A stretch of 64,000 nt of DNA from Streptomyces sp. NK08204 (GCF_020400585.1 NZ_JAINVF010000030.1:1-64000); one strand, 5' to 3'. Positions 25,200 to 35,739 are shown, counted from the stretch's first letter. Numbers and translations are program-made. The notes: generated from the sequence alone by a model not told the origin.

Positions 25200-28154
25200 T
25201 CAGACGGGCTTGACCGGCACTCCGCCGCTCGTGCTGCCGAGCAGCGTCAGGCGCACGGACCCGGGACCCGACAGCGTGGTGAACTCCGACAGGACCGCCA
25301 GCGCCAGGGTGTTGGTGCCCCGGGTGCGCAGGATGCCGTTCGGCAGGACGAAGGTGTGCTGCGGGCCCACGTTGTTGATGTACTGGCCCAGGTTCCAGCC
25401 GTTGAGGAAGATCTGCGCCCGGTAGGCGCGGTAGGGGTCGTCCTGAAGGGTCAGTCCCACCGAGGCGTCGATGTCGCGGGGCACCGACAGCCGGAACCTC
25501 GTCCGGTACCAGGTCACCCCCTGGCGCCGCTCGGTCCGGGGGAAGACGACCGGCTCCCAGCCGTGGTCGTGGAAGCCGGGCAGATGCCAGCCCTGCCGCT
25601 CACCGTACAGGCCGCCGTTGTTCAGCGGGCCGCGTACGGGGTCCGGGGCGCACGCGCCCTGGATGCGCCAACGGACCTTCGGGGAAGCTCCCTTGAAGGT
25701 GACGGCGGTCAGTCCGCGGGCCGCCTTGTGGGTGTCGAGCGCCTTGCCGTCCTCGTCGTGCTGCATGCGCCGCACCAGCACCGACAGCACATGCCGGCCG
25801 GGGGAGCGCAGCGCCCCGCGCACCGGGAACACCGCTGTCTGAGCCCAGGTGCCCTTGCGGATGGTGGTGTCCACGTCCGGTACGGGCAGCCGGTGTGTGC
25901 CCAGCGGCTCTCCGTCCAGCCATGCCATCAGCAGGCCCTGGGTGCCGCTGCTGTAGGCGAGCGAGACCTCCTCGACGCCGCGGGTGTCGTCGAAGGTGCC
26001 CCGGTACCAGACGTCCCCGTAGTGGAAACCGTAGTCGTCGGCGAACAGCACCGGCTGCCCGGCGGGGACGGGCGTGGTGCTGTACGAGGACGACTTGTCG
26101 GCGCGTTTCCACCGGGAGTCGTCGAAGCCGGGCCCCGCCTCCGGGTTCTCCGTACGCATCCGCCAGCCGCCCAGCTCGGGCAGCCGCACCTCGGCAACGC
26201 CGGGCAGCATGGCGGTGGTCATCAGGCTGTCGGAGGCGGTGACCCGGGTGGGCAGGGCCCGCCCGTTCCACGCGACGCGCCTGATGCCGCGCGGCCCCCA
26301 CACCTCCACGGCGGTCTCACCGATGACGTCACCGGTCAAGTGGGCTTTGGAGCCGCGCAGCTCGGCATGGCGCAGCAGCGCCGGGCCGTACACCAGCAGG
26401 GTCCCGGACGGGGTGTCGTAGGGGAACAGCCGCGCGGACGTCGCGTCGTCGGCGAAGAGCAGCAGCAGTGGGGTGTCGCTGCCGCCCCTGCGCACCAGCA
26501 CCCGGGTGAGACCGCCCTGCCCGAGGGGCACGCTGACATGCAGTTCGCCGCGGTCGTAGACCCAGGCGGCCTCCGGGTCCAGCCGCGTCACGTTCGGCTC
26601 GGCGGGGCAGTCCAGCACGAGCTGGACCATGTCGCCCCGGCGGCCGGTGAACACCGCGATGTCCTGCCGTCCGGCGGTCAGGCACAGCATGGGCTGCGCG
26701 GTGGACCACTTCAGCTTCCGGCGGCCGAGGGCCAGCCCGGTGGTCAGCAGCCTGGCGTCCTTGGCGGGCACGGTGATCCGCAGGTCCCCGGCGTCGGTCG
26801 GCAGTGCGGCGGTGACGGGCCCGGTGCCGTCGTTGCGGGCGACGTACACATGGGCACCGGTGTCGGGGTTGGTGAGGTGGTAGACCCTCAGCCCCTCGGC
26901 CTTCACGTCCGCCGCCCGGTCCAGCTTGGCGAAGTCGGGCACGCGTTGCAGCAGATGCCCGAGCTGGTGCATGGGCTGGATCTTCTCGCCGACGTTGCGC
27001 GCCTCGTCGATCGCGGCGCCGTAGTCGTACGAGGTGTAGACGACCGGCGCGGGCAGCCAGCCCCACGAGGTCCCGCCGAAGGTCATGTACACGTTGTGCA
27101 GGGTGATGCCGTTGGCGAGGTTGGTCAGATAGAACCGCCGCTCGTACGCGGCATCCCGGGTGCGCCGCGACTCCGCGTACCCCTTGCCGCTGAACCAGGC
27201 GCCGCCCCACGGATCGAACCAGCCGCCCCCGAACTCCGGTACGAACCCGGGCGTGCCCGGTGACGCGGTGGCCCCGCCCGTGGCCCCGCCCGCCCCGAAG
27301 TGCCCCCAGTCCGGCGGGGTGTGGGCAGGCGACGGATACCCGTCGAACCCGTACAACCAGCCGCCCGAGTCCCCGCCGGTGTCGAAGGACCCGGGGATCC
27401 AGTACCCGTTCCGCCCCTTGTCGTTGTGGAAGAGGGGCACATCGATCCCGTCCGCCCGCACCTTCCGGTACAGGTGGGACATGTACGTGCGCCCGGTGGC
27501 CTCGTCGACGTGGGAGTCGTACTCGTTCTCGATCTGGTACAGCAGGATCGTGCCGGTGCCGTGCGTGAACAGATGCCGGCGCGCGATCCGGTTGACCTGT
27601 GTGAGCCACTCGTCGGCGTACGACAGGTAGGTCGGGTCGGCGGTCCGTGCCGAGCCCTTCGTCACCGTCAGCCAGCCGGGGAAGCCGCCCCCGTCGACCT
27701 CGGCGTTGATGTACGGGCCGGGCCGCAGGATGACGTACAGCCCTGTCTCGGCGGCCATGCGCAGGAACAGATCGAGATCGCGGACGCCCGTGAAGTCGTA
27801 CGTCCCCGGCGCGGGGGAATGGTAGTTCCAGGCCACGTAGATGCTGACGGCGTTGTAGCCGTGCGCGCGCATCTTCTGGAGCACGTCCCGCCACAGGGAC
27901 GGACTCGGCAGCCGGAAGGGATGCATCTCGCCCGACCACACCACGAGCCGCTTGCCGTCGACCAGCAGGGAGTAGCGGTCGTACCCGACCGTGTGCCGCT
28001 GACCGTCGACGCCGGGCGGCGAGGGCGCCGGACCGGTCGGCGCACTGCGCGCCGCGTACGCCGAGGACGCCCTGGAGCAGTTGCTGCCGCCGAGGGCGAG
28101 ACCGAGCGCGGTCGAGCCCGCGAGGGCACTGAAAGTACGTCTGCTGAGCGCCAA
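25200..28154 (-). CDS. Secreted GH35 beta-galactosidase
   Basis: The 984-residue protein begins with a twin-arginine-type signal (SRRTFSALAGSTALGLALG), followed by a Cys that could be a lipobox variant. The GH35 TIM barrel has its early motif in WSGEMHPFRLPSPSLWRDVL, the acid/base Glu in PYINAEVDGGGFPGWL, IENEYDS, and the nucleophile Glu in PEFGGGWFDPWGG. Beta-sandwich domains (jelly-roll, ~residues 600-970) follow, ending with FLNGWNLGQYINNVGPQ. It hydrolyses terminal beta-galactosides outside the cell, releasing galactose. The nearby aldonate/sugar transport operon and aldose epimerase may use its products. It lies downstream of, and on the same strand as, that operon but beyond a strong terminator, so it is separately transcribed. 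Confidence 0.88.
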   Translation of the reverse strand: MALSRRTFSALAGSTALGLALGGSNCSRASSAYAARSAPTGPAPSPPGVDGQRHTVGYDRYSLLVDGKRLVVWSGEMHPFRLPSPSLWRDVLQKMRAHGYNAVSIYVAWNYHSPAPGTYDFTGVRDLDLFLRMAAETGLYVILRPGPYINAEVDGGGFPGWLTVTKGSARTADPTYLSYADEWLTQVNRIARRHLFTHGTGTILLYQIENEYDSHVDEATGRTYMSHLYRKVRADGIDVPLFHNDKGRNGYWIPGSFDTGGDSGGWLYGFDGYPSPAHTPPDWGHFGAGGATGGATASPGTPGFVPEFGGGWFDPWGGAWFSGKGYAESRRTRDAAYERRFYLTNLANGITLHNVYMTFGGTSWGWLPAPVVYTSYDYGAAIDEARNVGEKIQPMHQLGHLLQRVPDFAKLDRAADVKAEGLRVYHLTNPDTGAHVYVARNDGTGPVTAALPTDAGDLRITVPAKDARLLTTGLALGRRKLKWSTAQPMLCLTAGRQDIAVFTGRRGDMVQLVLDCPAEPNVTRLDPEAAWVYDRGELHVSVPLGQGGLTRVLVRRGGSDTPLLLLFADDATSARLFPYDTPSGTLLVYGPALLRHAELRGSKAHLTGDVIGETAVEVWGPRGIRRVAWNGRALPTRVTASDSLMTTAMLPGVAEVRLPELGGWRMRTENPEAGPGFDDSRWKRADKSSSYSTTPVPAGQPVLFADDYGFHYGDVWYRGTFDDTRGVEEVSLAYSSGTQGLLMAWLDGEPLGTHRLPVPDVDTTIRKGTWAQTAVFPVRGALRSPGRHVLSVLVRRMQHDEDGKALDTHKAARGLTAVTFKGASPKVRWRIQGACAPDPVRGPLNNGGLYGERQGWHLPGFHDHGWEPVVFPRTERRQGVTWYRTRFRLSVPRDIDASVGLTLQDDPYRAYRAQIFLNGWNLGQYINNVGPQHTFVLPNGILRTRGTNTLALAVLSEFTTLSGPGSVRLTLLGSTSGGVPVKPV

Positions 28155-28229
28155 GGTGGATCCTCCCGGGCGATCTTACGGGGCGCGGGTCCGGCCATTG
28201 TCCATGGCGGAACGCCCCGCTGGGGACGC

Positions 28230-28289
28230 ATGAGGATCTCGGCGTGGGCGGATTACGCGGTACGGGCGGTGCCGGAACTGGCGTACGGC
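28230..28289 (+). pseudogene. N-terminal stub of an Rrf2-family regulator
   Basis: ATG at 28230 begins RISAWADYAVRAVPELAYG, which matches the start of Rrf2/NsrR-type regulators (RISARADYAVRAALELA). After ~20 residues similarity ends and the reading frame becomes a basic, unrelated peptide. No HTH recognition helix or Cys cluster follows. It is a truncated remnant. Confidence 0.5.
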
Positions 28290-28408
28290 AGGGTGACGGC
28301 CCGGCGACGGCAGAGGAAACGCATCGGCTGCGCCGACGGCTCGCCACCCCGGTCGCACGAGGTCCATCAGCCCTGCCGCGACGAACACGGGGCAGAACTG
28401 CTCCACTT

Positions 28409-28444
28409 CCGGCCGCCCCCTGAAGGGTGAGCGGGGGCGGCCGG
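28409..28444. terminator. Terminator of the sugar ABC transporter operon
   Basis: A perfect 12-bp GC stem (CCGGCCGCCCCC and GGGGGCGGCCGG) closes on a 12-base loop, ~60 bases past the stop of the permease gene on the minus strand. Confidence 0.75.
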
Positions 28445-28502
28445 GGCGTCGCTCGTCCCGGTGATCGGCCGGTTCACCGCCGCCGTACCCGGGAGAGAGG
28501 GC

Positions 28503-29744
28503 TCACGAACCGGACTTGCGCTTGTTCCACACGTCGAACCCGACCGCCACCAGCAGGGCCAGGCCCTTGATGACCTGCTGCCAGTCGGTGCCGACGCTGA
28601 GGAGGTTCATGCCGTTGTTCAGCACGCCGAGGACGAGACCGCCGATGATCGCGCCGAGGACGGTGCCGACACCGCCGCTCATGGAAGCGCCGCCGATGAA
28701 CGAGGAGGCGATCGCCTCCAGTTCGAAGTTGACGCCCGCCTTCGGTGAGGCCGCGTTCAGCCGGGCGGCGACCACCAGACCCGCCAGGGCCGCGAGCACG
28801 CCCATGTTCAGGAAGACGAGGAAGGTGACCTTCTTGTCCTTCACGCCGGACAGCTTGGCCGCCGGCAGGTTGCCGCCGATCGCGTAGATGTGGCGGCCGA
28901 AGACCGCGTTGCGCATGACGTAGCCGTATCCGGCCACCAGCGCGCCGAGGATGATCAGGACGATCGGGGCGCCCTTGTAGCTGGCGAGCAGGAGGGTCAG
29001 GACGCAGATCGCGGCCACCAGCGCGACCAGCTTGAGCAGGAAGAGACGGCCGGGCAGCACTTCCAGCGCGAACTCCTGCTGGCGGCGGCGGTCGCGGAGC
29101 TCCTGCCGGGCCACCGCCGCGATCAGGACGAGGCCCAGCAGCAGGGTGAGGTTGTGGTAGTTGGTGTCCGGGCCGACTTCGGGCAGGAAGCCGTTGCCCA
29201 TCTTCTGCAGGCCGTCGGGGAAGGGGCCCAGGGTCTGCCCCTTGAGCAGGATCTCGGTCAGGCCGCGGAAGAGCAGCATTCCGGCGAGGGTGACGATGAA
29301 GGACGGTATGCCCAGGTAGGCGATGAGGAAGCCCTGGGTCGCGCCCGCCGCCGCGCCCACCAGCAGGCACAGCACCAGCGCGAGCGGCCAGCCGATGCCG
29401 TGCTGGACGGTCAGTACGGCCGCGAAGGCGCCCACGAACGCCGTGAGCGAGCCGACCGACAGGTCGATGTGCCCGGCGATGATCACCAGCATCATGCCGA
29501 TCGCGAGGATCAGGATGTAGCTGTTCTGCAGCACCAGGTTGGAGACGTTGCGCGGCAGGAGCAGGTCACCGTCGGTCCAGATCGCGAAGAGTACGACGAT
29601 CAGGCCGAGCGCGATCAGCATGCCGTACTGGCGCATGTTGCGGCGCAGGCCGTCCAGCATCAGCCCGAGCAGGCCCTCGCCGGCGGCTGCGCTCCTGCCC
29701 GGTGGCGCGGGTGCCGGGCTCGTGGCGGTCACATCCGTGCTCAT
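28503..29744 (-). CDS. Sugar ABC transporter permease (MmsB/XylH-like)
   Basis: This 413-residue membrane protein has about ten hydrophobic helices. The branched permease motif region is [19 protein letters not shown] (residues ~90-110), and the late conserved loop is [20 protein letters not shown] then [19 protein letters not shown]. It belongs to the multiple-monosaccharide (xylose/galactose/arabinose type) import systems. Its ATG overlaps the stop of the ATPase gene (ATGA), so it is the last gene of the operon. Partners are the double ATPase at 29741 and the lipoprotein at 31337. Confidence 0.92.
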   Translation of the reverse strand: MSTDVTATSPAPAPPGRSAAAGEGLLGLMLDGLRRNMRQYGMLIALGLIVVLFAIWTDGDLLLPRNVSNLVLQNSYILILAIGMMLVIIAGHIDLSVGSLTAFVGAFAAVLTVQHGIGWPLALVLCLLVGAAAGATQGFLIAYLGIPSFIVTLAGMLLFRGLTEILLKGQTLGPFPDGLQKMGNGFLPEVGPDTNYHNLTLLLGLVLIAAVARQELRDRRRQQEFALEVLPGRLFLLKLVALVAAICVLTLLLASYKGAPIVLIILGALVAGYGYVMRNAVFGRHIYAIGGNLPAAKLSGVKDKKVTFLVFLNMGVLAALAGLVVAARLNAASPKAGVNFELEAIASSFIGGASMSGGVGTVLGAIIGGLVLGVLNNGMNLLSVGTDWQQVIKGLALLVAVGFDVWNKRKSGS

Positions 29745-31300
29745 CGCTTTACCTCTTCGTCCTGTTTGTCCTGGGTCATGTGGCGCATCAGCACCGCCTG
29801 CGTGGCCTCGGCCCGCGGCACCTCACCGGTCAGCCGCCCGGCGGCCATCGTGTAGATGCGGTCGCACATGCCGAGCAGTTCGGGCAGCTCGGAGGAGATG
29901 AAGACCACTGCCTTGCCCTGGGCGGCGAGCTGGTCGACGACCGTGTAGATCTCGTACTTGGCACCCACGTCGATACCGCGGGTCGGTTCGTCCAGGATCA
30001 GCACGTCCGGGCCGGCGAAGATCCACTTGCTGAGGACGACCTTCTGCTGGTTGCCGCCGGACAGCTTGCCCACCGGCTCGAACACGGTCGGCGTCTTGAT
30101 GTTCATGGACTTCCGGAAGCCCTCGGCGATCCGCCGTTCCTCGTGCTCGTCCACCACACCGCGCCTGGCGACCTTGTCCAGCGCGGTCAGCGAGATGTTG
30201 CGGTTGACGGTGTCGATCAGGTTCAGGCCGTAGTGCTTGCGGTCCTCGGTGACATAGGCGATGCCGTGCCCGACCGCCTCGGCGACGGTCTTCGTACGGA
30301 TCTCCCGGCCGTCCTTGTAGACCGTGCCGCCCGCGTACCGGCCGTAGGTGCGGCCGAAGACGCTCATCGCGAGTTCGGTGCGGCCCGCGCCCATCAGGCC
30401 CGCGATGCCGACGATCTCCCCGCGGCGGACCTCGATCGACACGTCGTCCACGACCTTGCGCTGCTGGTCGATCGGGTGGAACACGGTCCAGCCCCGGATC
30501 TGCAGCGCAGGGGCCGCGCCCGCCTCCGGACGGTGCGGGGTGCGCTCCGGGAAGCGGCTGTCGAGGTCCCGGCCGACCATGCCGGCGATGATCCGTTCCT
30601 CGGTCGTCTCCGGCGCCTTCACGTCGAGCGTCTCGACGGACCGGCCGTCCCGGACGATCGTCACCGAGTCGGCGACCCGGCGGATCTCGTTGAGCTTGTG
30701 GGAGATGATGATCGAGGTGATGCCCTGGGTCTTCAGCTCCAGGATCAGATCGAGGAGCTTGCTGCTGTCCTCGTCGTTCAAAGCCGCCGTCGGCTCGTCC
30801 AGGATCAGCAGCTTCACCTGCTTGGACAGCGCCTTGGCGATCTCCACGAGCTGCTGTTTTCCCACGCCGATGTCGGCGACGCGGGTCTCCGGGTGCTCGT
30901 CCAGTCCGACCCGGCGCAGCAGTCGTGTGGCGTGTCCGAGGGTGTCGTTCCAGTCGATGAGCCCGCGCCTGGCGTGCTCGTTGCCGAGGAAGATGTTCTC
31001 CGCGATGGAGAGATACGGCACCAGCGCCAGCTCCTGGTGGATGATGACGATGCCGCGCTGCTCGCTCGCCCGGATGTCCCGGAACCGGCAGACCTCCCCC
31101 TCGAAGAGGATGTCCCCCTCGTAGCTGCCGTGAGGGTGGACGCCGGAGAGCACCTTCATCAGGGTGGACTTCCCGGCGCCGTTCTCCCCGCAGATGGCGT
31201 GGACCTCGCCCTGCCGGACGGTCAGGGTGACATCCGACAGCGCCTTGACACCGGGAAAGGTCTTGACGATCGAGCGCATTTCCAGGACGGGTCCCGCCAT
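29741..31300 (-). CDS. Sugar ABC transporter ATPase, tandem nucleotide-binding domains
   Basis: The protein has 519 residues with two ABC domains, as usual for monosaccharide importers. The first has Walker [10 protein letters not shown], signature-like [13 protein letters not shown] and Walker [12 protein letters not shown]. The second has a degenerate Walker A ([10 protein letters not shown]), signature [14 protein letters not shown] and Walker [15 protein letters not shown]. It hydrolyses ATP to drive uptake through the adjacent permease. The start at 31300 (MAGPVLEM) is preferred over an ATG five codons earlier because GGAAGG lies ~8 bases upstream. It is the second-last gene of the operon. 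Confidence 0.92.
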   Translation of the reverse strand: MAGPVLEMRSIVKTFPGVKALSDVTLTVRQGEVHAICGENGAGKSTLMKVLSGVHPHGSYEGDILFEGEVCRFRDIRASEQRGIVIIHQELALVPYLSIAENIFLGNEHARRGLIDWNDTLGHATRLLRRVGLDEHPETRVADIGVGKQQLVEIAKALSKQVKLLILDEPTAALNDEDSSKLLDLILELKTQGITSIIISHKLNEIRRVADSVTIVRDGRSVETLDVKAPETTEERIIAGMVGRDLDSRFPERTPHRPEAGAAPALQIRGWTVFHPIDQQRKVVDDVSIEVRRGEIVGIAGLMGAGRTELAMSVFGRTYGRYAGGTVYKDGREIRTKTVAEAVGHGIAYVTEDRKHYGLNLIDTVNRNISLTALDKVARRGVVDEHEERRIAEGFRKSMNIKTPTVFEPVGKLSGGNQQKVVLSKWIFAGPDVLILDEPTRGIDVGAKYEIYTVVDQLAAQGKAVVFISSELPELLGMCDRIYTMAAGRLTGEVPRAEATQAVLMRHMTQDKQDEEVKR

Positions 31301-31336
31301 GGTCGTGCCTTCCAATCCGTTGGGAGTCGGGGCGGG

Positions 31337-32446
31337 TTACTTGAGCTCGGCCGCGGTGTAGTAGCCGCCGTCCACCAGCACCTGCCGGTAGTTGGTCTTG
31401 TCGACGCTGACCGGCTGGAGCAGGTAGGAGGGCACCACCTTGGTGCCGTTGTCGTACGACTTGGTGTCGTTGACCTGCGGCTTCCTGCCGTTGAGGACGT
31501 CGTCGACCATGCTCGCGGCGACCTCGGCCAGCTTGCGGGTGTCCTTGTAGACGGTCTCCGTCTGCTCACCGGCGATGATCGACTTCACCGAGGCCAGCTC
31601 GGCGTCCTGGCCGGTGATGACCGGCAGCGGCTTGCTGCCGGAGCCGTAGCCGTCCGACTTGAGCGAGGAGAGGATGCCGATGGAGATGCCGTCGTAGGGG
31701 GAGAGGACCGCGTCGACCTTCTGCGACTTGTAGGAGGAGGTCAGGATGTCGTCCATGCGCTTCTGCGCGGTCGCGCCGTCCCATCGCAGGGTGGTCACCT
31801 TGCCGAGTCCGGTCTGACCGGAGCGGACCACCAGCTGCTTCTTGTCCAGGTACGGCTTCAGGACGCTCATCGCACCGTCGAAGAAGTACCGGGTGTTGTT
31901 GTCGTCGTTGGACCCGGCGAACAGCTCGATGTTGAACGGGCCCGTGCGGCCGCTGTCCAGGCCCAGCCTGTGGACGATGTACGTGCCCTGGAGCCGGCCG
32001 ACCTTCTCGTTGTCGAAGGACGCGTAGTAGTCGACGTTCTTCGTGCCCAGGATCAGCCGGTCGTAGGAGATGACCGGGATGTTCGCGTCGGCGGCCTCCT
32101 GGAGCACGTTGTTCAGGGACTTGTTGTCGATCGCCGCGACGATCAGGCCCTTGACGCCCTGTGTGATCAGGTTCTCTATCTGCGAGACCTGGGTGTCCGG
32201 GTCGTCCTCGCCGTAGACCAGCCTGGTCCTGTAGCCCTTGGCCTGAAGGTCCTTGACGACGTTCTTGCCGTCGTTGATCCAGCGTTCGGAGGACTTGGTC
32301 GGCATCGCGATGCCGATCGTGCCCCCCTTCGTGCTGCCCGCCTTCTGCTTGCTGCCGCCCTCGCTGTCCTGGCCGCAGGCGGTCAGGGTCAGGGCGAGCG
32401 AGGCGGCTGCGGCCACGGCGGCGAGTGCGGCTCTGCGGTTGCGCAT
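31337..32446 (-). CDS. Sugar-binding lipoprotein of the ABC transporter (ChvE-like)
   Basis: About 369 residues. The signal peptide has lipobox LTACGQ (Cys ~24), followed by a periplasmic-binding-protein fold of the sugar class: [80 protein letters not shown]. It captures a monosaccharide or related ligand and delivers it to the permease. The ATG at 32446 begins the signal peptide; a longer upstream frame overlaps the preceding gene and is not coding. The position before the ATPase is standard for these operons. Ligand identity cannot be read from the sequence. The neighbouring dehydratase suggests galactose- or aldonate-type substrates. Confidence 0.92.
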   Translation of the reverse strand: MRNRRAALAAVAAAASLALTLTACGQDSEGGSKQKAGSTKGGTIGIAMPTKSSERWINDGKNVVKDLQAKGYRTRLVYGEDDPDTQVSQIENLITQGVKGLIVAAIDNKSLNNVLQEAADANIPVISYDRLILGTKNVDYYASFDNEKVGRLQGTYIVHRLGLDSGRTGPFNIELFAGSNDDNNTRYFFDGAMSVLKPYLDKKQLVVRSGQTGLGKVTTLRWDGATAQKRMDDILTSSYKSQKVDAVLSPYDGISIGILSSLKSDGYGSGSKPLPVITGQDAELASVKSIIAGEQTETVYKDTRKLAEVAASMVDDVLNGRKPQVNDTKSYDNGTKVVPSYLLQPVSVDKTNYRQVLVDGGYYTAAELK

Positions 32447-32481
32447 GCTGATCAGTCCTTGTTCTTCTCGTCGTTGAGAGG

Positions 32482-33450
32482 TCACGCGGTGGCGGGGAAA
32501 CGGTTGAGCGGGCCGGGCAGCCGGGAGCCGAGCGGCGCCATGCCGCCGTCCGCGCCGTGCCGGGCGAGCAGGTCCAGGGCGAGCCGGCCGCGCCGTACCC
32601 GCTCCCGGGCGGTGTCCAGGGTCACGTCCCGCAGATGGGTGCCCCACGGGTAGATGCCGGGGGCCCTGGACAGGCCGAACTTCAGGTAGAGCGGTGCGCC
32701 GCGCCGGATCAGCTCGGCGACCTCGTACATCCGCACGTAGCCGCCGAGGTCGTCGGGGGCCTCGATGTACATGTCCAGGGGGGCGCCGGACACCCGGCGG
32801 ATCTCGGTGAGGTGGTCGAGCGTCAGGTCGCTCGGTACGTTGACCGAGTCGGCGCCGAGCCGCTCGTAGACGGCGTACGAGGCCGGGTTGACCGGGCCGA
32901 TCAGCGCCGAGACCTTGAGTGTGGTGTCGGCCGGGATGATCCCCGCCTCGCGCGCCCGGTGCAGGGTCCACAGCACGCCCTCATCGGCGACCAGTAGGCA
33001 CTTGACGCCCAACTCCGTGGCCCGTACGGCGTCTTCGGCGCAGCCGGCCACGGCGTCGTGGCCCCGGGCGCGCAGCCCGGCCCCCCGTGAGTCGGAGCGC
33101 ACCGATCCGCCGATGTCCCAGGTGCCGCGGGGGCCGGTGAACAGGCAGAGTTCGATGCCGCGTTCGGCGGTCGCCTCGACCATCTCGGTGATCTCGGCGT
33201 CGGTGAGCATCCACACCCCGCTGCCCTGGCTGATCCGGTGGATCGGCACATCGAGGCGCGAGGCCTCCTTCAGGACGACCGCCAGCGCCTCGGGACCCTC
33301 GCACGAGGGGATCTCGGTGCGCCAGCGGCCACCGCCCGGGAAACTGTGTGCGGAGGCGTCGGCGGGGTCGAGGGCGGGTGCGCCCAGGCCGAGTGCGGCG
33401 AGCACCTGCTCGCCGGGCCTGCGGGCTGCCGGGGCGGAAGCGTCGGTCAC
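32482..33450 (-). CDS. TIM-barrel protein (peptidase U32-like) in sugar operon
   Basis: About 322 residues, soluble. The pattern of short beta strands and helices ([120 protein letters not shown]) suggests a TIM barrel. The [11 protein letters not shown] and [10 protein letters not shown] strands recall peptidase U32-like proteins. No catalytic site is certain. The GTG at 33450 has AAAGGAC upstream; a longer frame with a different start is unlikely. It lies between the dehydrogenase and the binding lipoprotein, with its own gap (33451-33564) carrying an operator-like motif. It may act in sugar-acid breakdown, but the function is unassigned. Confidence 0.7.
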   Translation of the reverse strand: MTDASAPAARRPGEQVLAALGLGAPALDPADASAHSFPGGGRWRTEIPSCEGPEALAVVLKEASRLDVPIHRISQGSGVWMLTDAEITEMVEATAERGIELCLFTGPRGTWDIGGSVRSDSRGAGLRARGHDAVAGCAEDAVRATELGVKCLLVADEGVLWTLHRAREAGIIPADTTLKVSALIGPVNPASYAVYERLGADSVNVPSDLTLDHLTEIRRVSGAPLDMYIEAPDDLGGYVRMYEVAELIRRGAPLYLKFGLSRAPGIYPWGTHLRDVTLDTARERVRRGRLALDLLARHGADGGMAPLGSRLPGPLNRFPATA

Positions 33451-33476
33451 GAGCTGTCCTTTGCGTGCGAAGCGTA

Positions 33477-33490
33477 CGTTCGATATTCCG
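33477..33490 (-). promoter_or_regulatory. Weaker copy of the IclR-type motif before the transporter genes
   Basis: On the minus strand GGAATATCGAACGT matches GAAATTTCGAACAG at 10 of 14 positions, with the central TCGAAC intact. It lies ~27 bases upstream of the GTG at 33450, in the only sizeable gap inside the operon, so a second regulated promoter may sit here. Confidence 0.4.
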
Positions 33491-33564
33491 GACACGGTTC
33501 GAGTCGTCGGGTACGAGAAAGGCCGTGGGGGCACCGGTGGGGCAGTCCCGATGCAGCAGGGCCG

Positions 33565-34569
33565 CTACGGGTGGAGCAGTACCTTGCCCACCGCGGGGTC
33601 ACCGGCCCCCACCAGCTCCATGGCCCGCGAGAACTCGGCGAGCGGCAGCTCGTGCGTGACGAGCGGCAGCGGATCCAGCAGCCCGGCTCCGAACATCCGC
33701 ACCGTGTGCGCCCAGGCGGCGGGCGGCGCCCCGAAGACGGTGCGCACCTCCAGCTGCCGCACGACCAGGTCGGTCGGGTCCAGCCCCTCCGCGCCCGGTG
33801 CCGGGATGCCGGTCAGGACCAGGCGTCCGCCGCGCCTGAGCAGCGACGCGGCGGTGCGTGCGGCGGACGCGGACCCCGCGGTCTCGATCACGACGTCGAA
33901 GTCTCCGGGCAGCTGCTGGTCCTTCGTGCGAAAGCCGGTGGCGCCGAACCGCCGGGACAGCTCCTCGCGGTCGTGACGGGTGCCGACGACCAGCAGCTCC
34001 GCCGGGGAGACCGCCTTCAGGAACTGCACGGCGAACATCCCGAGGGTGCCGGTGCCGACCACCGCGACCCGCTCGCCCGGCCGGGCGTCGCCCTTCAGCG
34101 CGGCGGCGGCGACGCATGCGGCCGGCTCCAGCAGGGCGGCGGCGGTCAGGTCGGCGTCGTCCCGCAGCGGGTGCAGCAGCCGGGCGGGCAGGGTGAGCGT
34201 GGGGGCCATCGCGCCGGGCCGGGTGAAGCCGGTCTCCTCGTAGCCGGCCGTGCACAGCGTGGTCTCGCCCGCGTGACAGCGGTCGCAGACCTGGCAGTTG
34301 CGGAATCCCTCGCCGACCACCTTGCGGCCGACCAGGCCCTCGGGTACCCCGGCGCCGACCGCCCGCACCGTGCCGGACCACTCGTGGCCCGGGGTGAGCG
34401 GGTAACGGACGTATCCCTCGGGCCTGTTGCCCTGGTAGACCTCGCGGTCACTGCCGCAGACACCGACGGCGTGCACACGGACCAGCGCCTCGCCGGGGCC
34501 GGGTTCCGCCGGGGTGTGCCCGGCCAGCCGGTGCGCGCCGGGTGCCTCGATGACGACGGCGTCGCTCAC
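33565..34569 (-). CDS. Zinc-dependent medium-chain dehydrogenase
   Basis: This 334-residue MDR-family alcohol/polyol dehydrogenase has the catalytic zinc ligands in VGVCGSDREVY (Cys) and LTPGHEWSG (His-Glu), four structural-zinc Cys in FRNCQVCDRCHAGETTLC, and the cofactor motif VAVVGTGTLGMFAVQF. It oxidises a sugar alcohol, sugar or sugar acid with NAD(P). The GTG at 34569 overlaps the stop of the dehydratase gene (GTGA), so the two are translationally coupled. A role in the same sugar-acid pathway as the dehydratase is inferred from this coupling. Confidence 0.88.
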   Translation of the reverse strand: MSDAVVIEAPGAHRLAGHTPAEPGPGEALVRVHAVGVCGSDREVYQGNRPEGYVRYPLTPGHEWSGTVRAVGAGVPEGLVGRKVVGEGFRNCQVCDRCHAGETTLCTAGYEETGFTRPGAMAPTLTLPARLLHPLRDDADLTAAALLEPAACVAAAALKGDARPGERVAVVGTGTLGMFAVQFLKAVSPAELLVVGTRHDREELSRRFGATGFRTKDQQLPGDFDVVIETAGSASAARTAASLLRRGGRLVLTGIPAPGAEGLDPTDLVVRQLEVRTVFGAPPAAWAHTVRMFGAGLLDPLPLVTHELPLAEFSRAMELVGAGDPAVGKVLLHP

Positions 34570-35723
34570 TTCGTCCCCTTCGGCTTGCGCTGCTCCCAGC
34601 CCTCGGCCCACAGGTCGAACCGGGCCTGTTGCTGCGGGAACTCGGCCGCCGCGTCGACGTCCAGTTCGACGCCGAGTCCGGGTGCGTCCGACAGGTGGAA
34701 GTAGCCGTCGACCACTTCCGGCGCTCCCTTGACCACCTTCTTGATCCCCGCGTCGGCGAAGTCGTTGAAGTGCTCCAGGATCTTGAAGTTCGGGGTGGTG
34801 AAGCCCACTTGGAGCGAGGCGGCGGTCAGCACCGAACCGCCCACGTTGTGCGGGGCGACCAACATGTAGTGGGTCTCGGCGGTGGCGGCCAGCTTCCGGG
34901 TCTCCCAGATGCCGCCGATGTGGCCGACGTCGGGCTGGATGATGTCCGCCGCCTGGTTCTCGAACAGTTCACGGAACTCGATCCGGTCGTGGATGCGCTC
35001 ACCGGTCGCGACCGGGATGTCCACCCCGGCGGCGACCTTCTCCAGCGCCTTCAGGTTCTCCGGCGGCACCGGCTCCTCGAGCCAGGCCGGCTCGAAGGGC
35101 GCGAGTTCCCTCGCCAGCCGTACCGCCGTGGCGGGGGAGAAGCGGCCGTGCATCTCCAGCATCAGCTCGGTGCCGGGCCCGACGGCGTCCCGTACGGCCT
35201 CGACGAGCGAGACGGCGTACCGGCTCTGCTCGTGGTCCAGTTCGTAGTGCCCGGTGCCGAACGGGTCGATCTTCAGTGCCTTGTACCCGCGCTCCACGAC
35301 CTGCTGGGCGGCCTTGTGGTACGCCTCCGGGGTCCGCTCGGTCGTGTACCAGCCGTTGGCGTACGCCTTGACCCGGTCGGTCACCTTCCCGCCGAGCAGC
35401 TGCCACACCGGCACGCCGAGGGCCTTGCCCTTGATGTCCCAGCACGCCATCTCCACGACCGCGATGCCGGACATGACGATCTCGCCGGCGCGGCCGTAGT
35501 CGCCGTACTTCATCCGGCGGACCAGGTCCTCGGTGGCGAAGGGGTCCGAGCCGAGAACGTGGTTGGCCTCGGCCTCCCGCAGGTAGCCGAGCAGTGCGTC
35601 GGTGTGACCGAGCATCCGGGTCTCGCCGACTCCCGTGATCCCCTCGTCGGTGTGGACCTGGACGTACGTCAGGTTGCGCCATGGCGTGCCGACCACGTGG
35701 GTGCTGATTCCGGTGATGCGCAC
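34566..35723 (-). CDS. Sugar-acid dehydratase, enolase superfamily (galactonate dehydratase-like)
   Basis: This 385-residue protein of the mandelate racemase/muconate lactonising enzyme family has a capping domain (1-125) and a TIM barrel. Metal ligands are visible as Glu in LMLEMHGRFSP, Glu in WLEEPVPPENL and Glu in VATGERIHDR. The QPDVGHIGG strand and VAPHNVGGSVLTA (general acid/base His) follow. The catalytic Lys region is GYKALKIDPFG. The pattern is that of D-galactonate dehydratase-type enzymes, which remove water from aldonates to give 2-keto-3-deoxy acids. It is the first gene of a six-gene operon, with IclR-type motifs just upstream of its start. Confidence 0.87.
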   Translation of the reverse strand: MRITGISTHVVGTPWRNLTYVQVHTDEGITGVGETRMLGHTDALLGYLREAEANHVLGSDPFATEDLVRRMKYGDYGRAGEIVMSGIAVVEMACWDIKGKALGVPVWQLLGGKVTDRVKAYANGWYTTERTPEAYHKAAQQVVERGYKALKIDPFGTGHYELDHEQSRYAVSLVEAVRDAVGPGTELMLEMHGRFSPATAVRLARELAPFEPAWLEEPVPPENLKALEKVAAGVDIPVATGERIHDRIEFRELFENQAADIIQPDVGHIGGIWETRKLAATAETHYMLVAPHNVGGSVLTAASLQVGFTTPNFKILEHFNDFADAGIKKVVKGAPEVVDGYFHLSDAPGLGVELDVDAAAEFPQQQARFDLWAEGWEQRKPKGTK

Positions 35724-35739
35724 GGCAGTTGCCCTTCAG

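Noticed and set aside
29702-32653. A 983-codon plus-strand frame opposite the ABC transporter genes
   Set aside because: It is a shadow of three well-supported minus-strand genes; composition (Val/Asp/Arg/Leu-rich) is typical of antisense GC-rich DNA.
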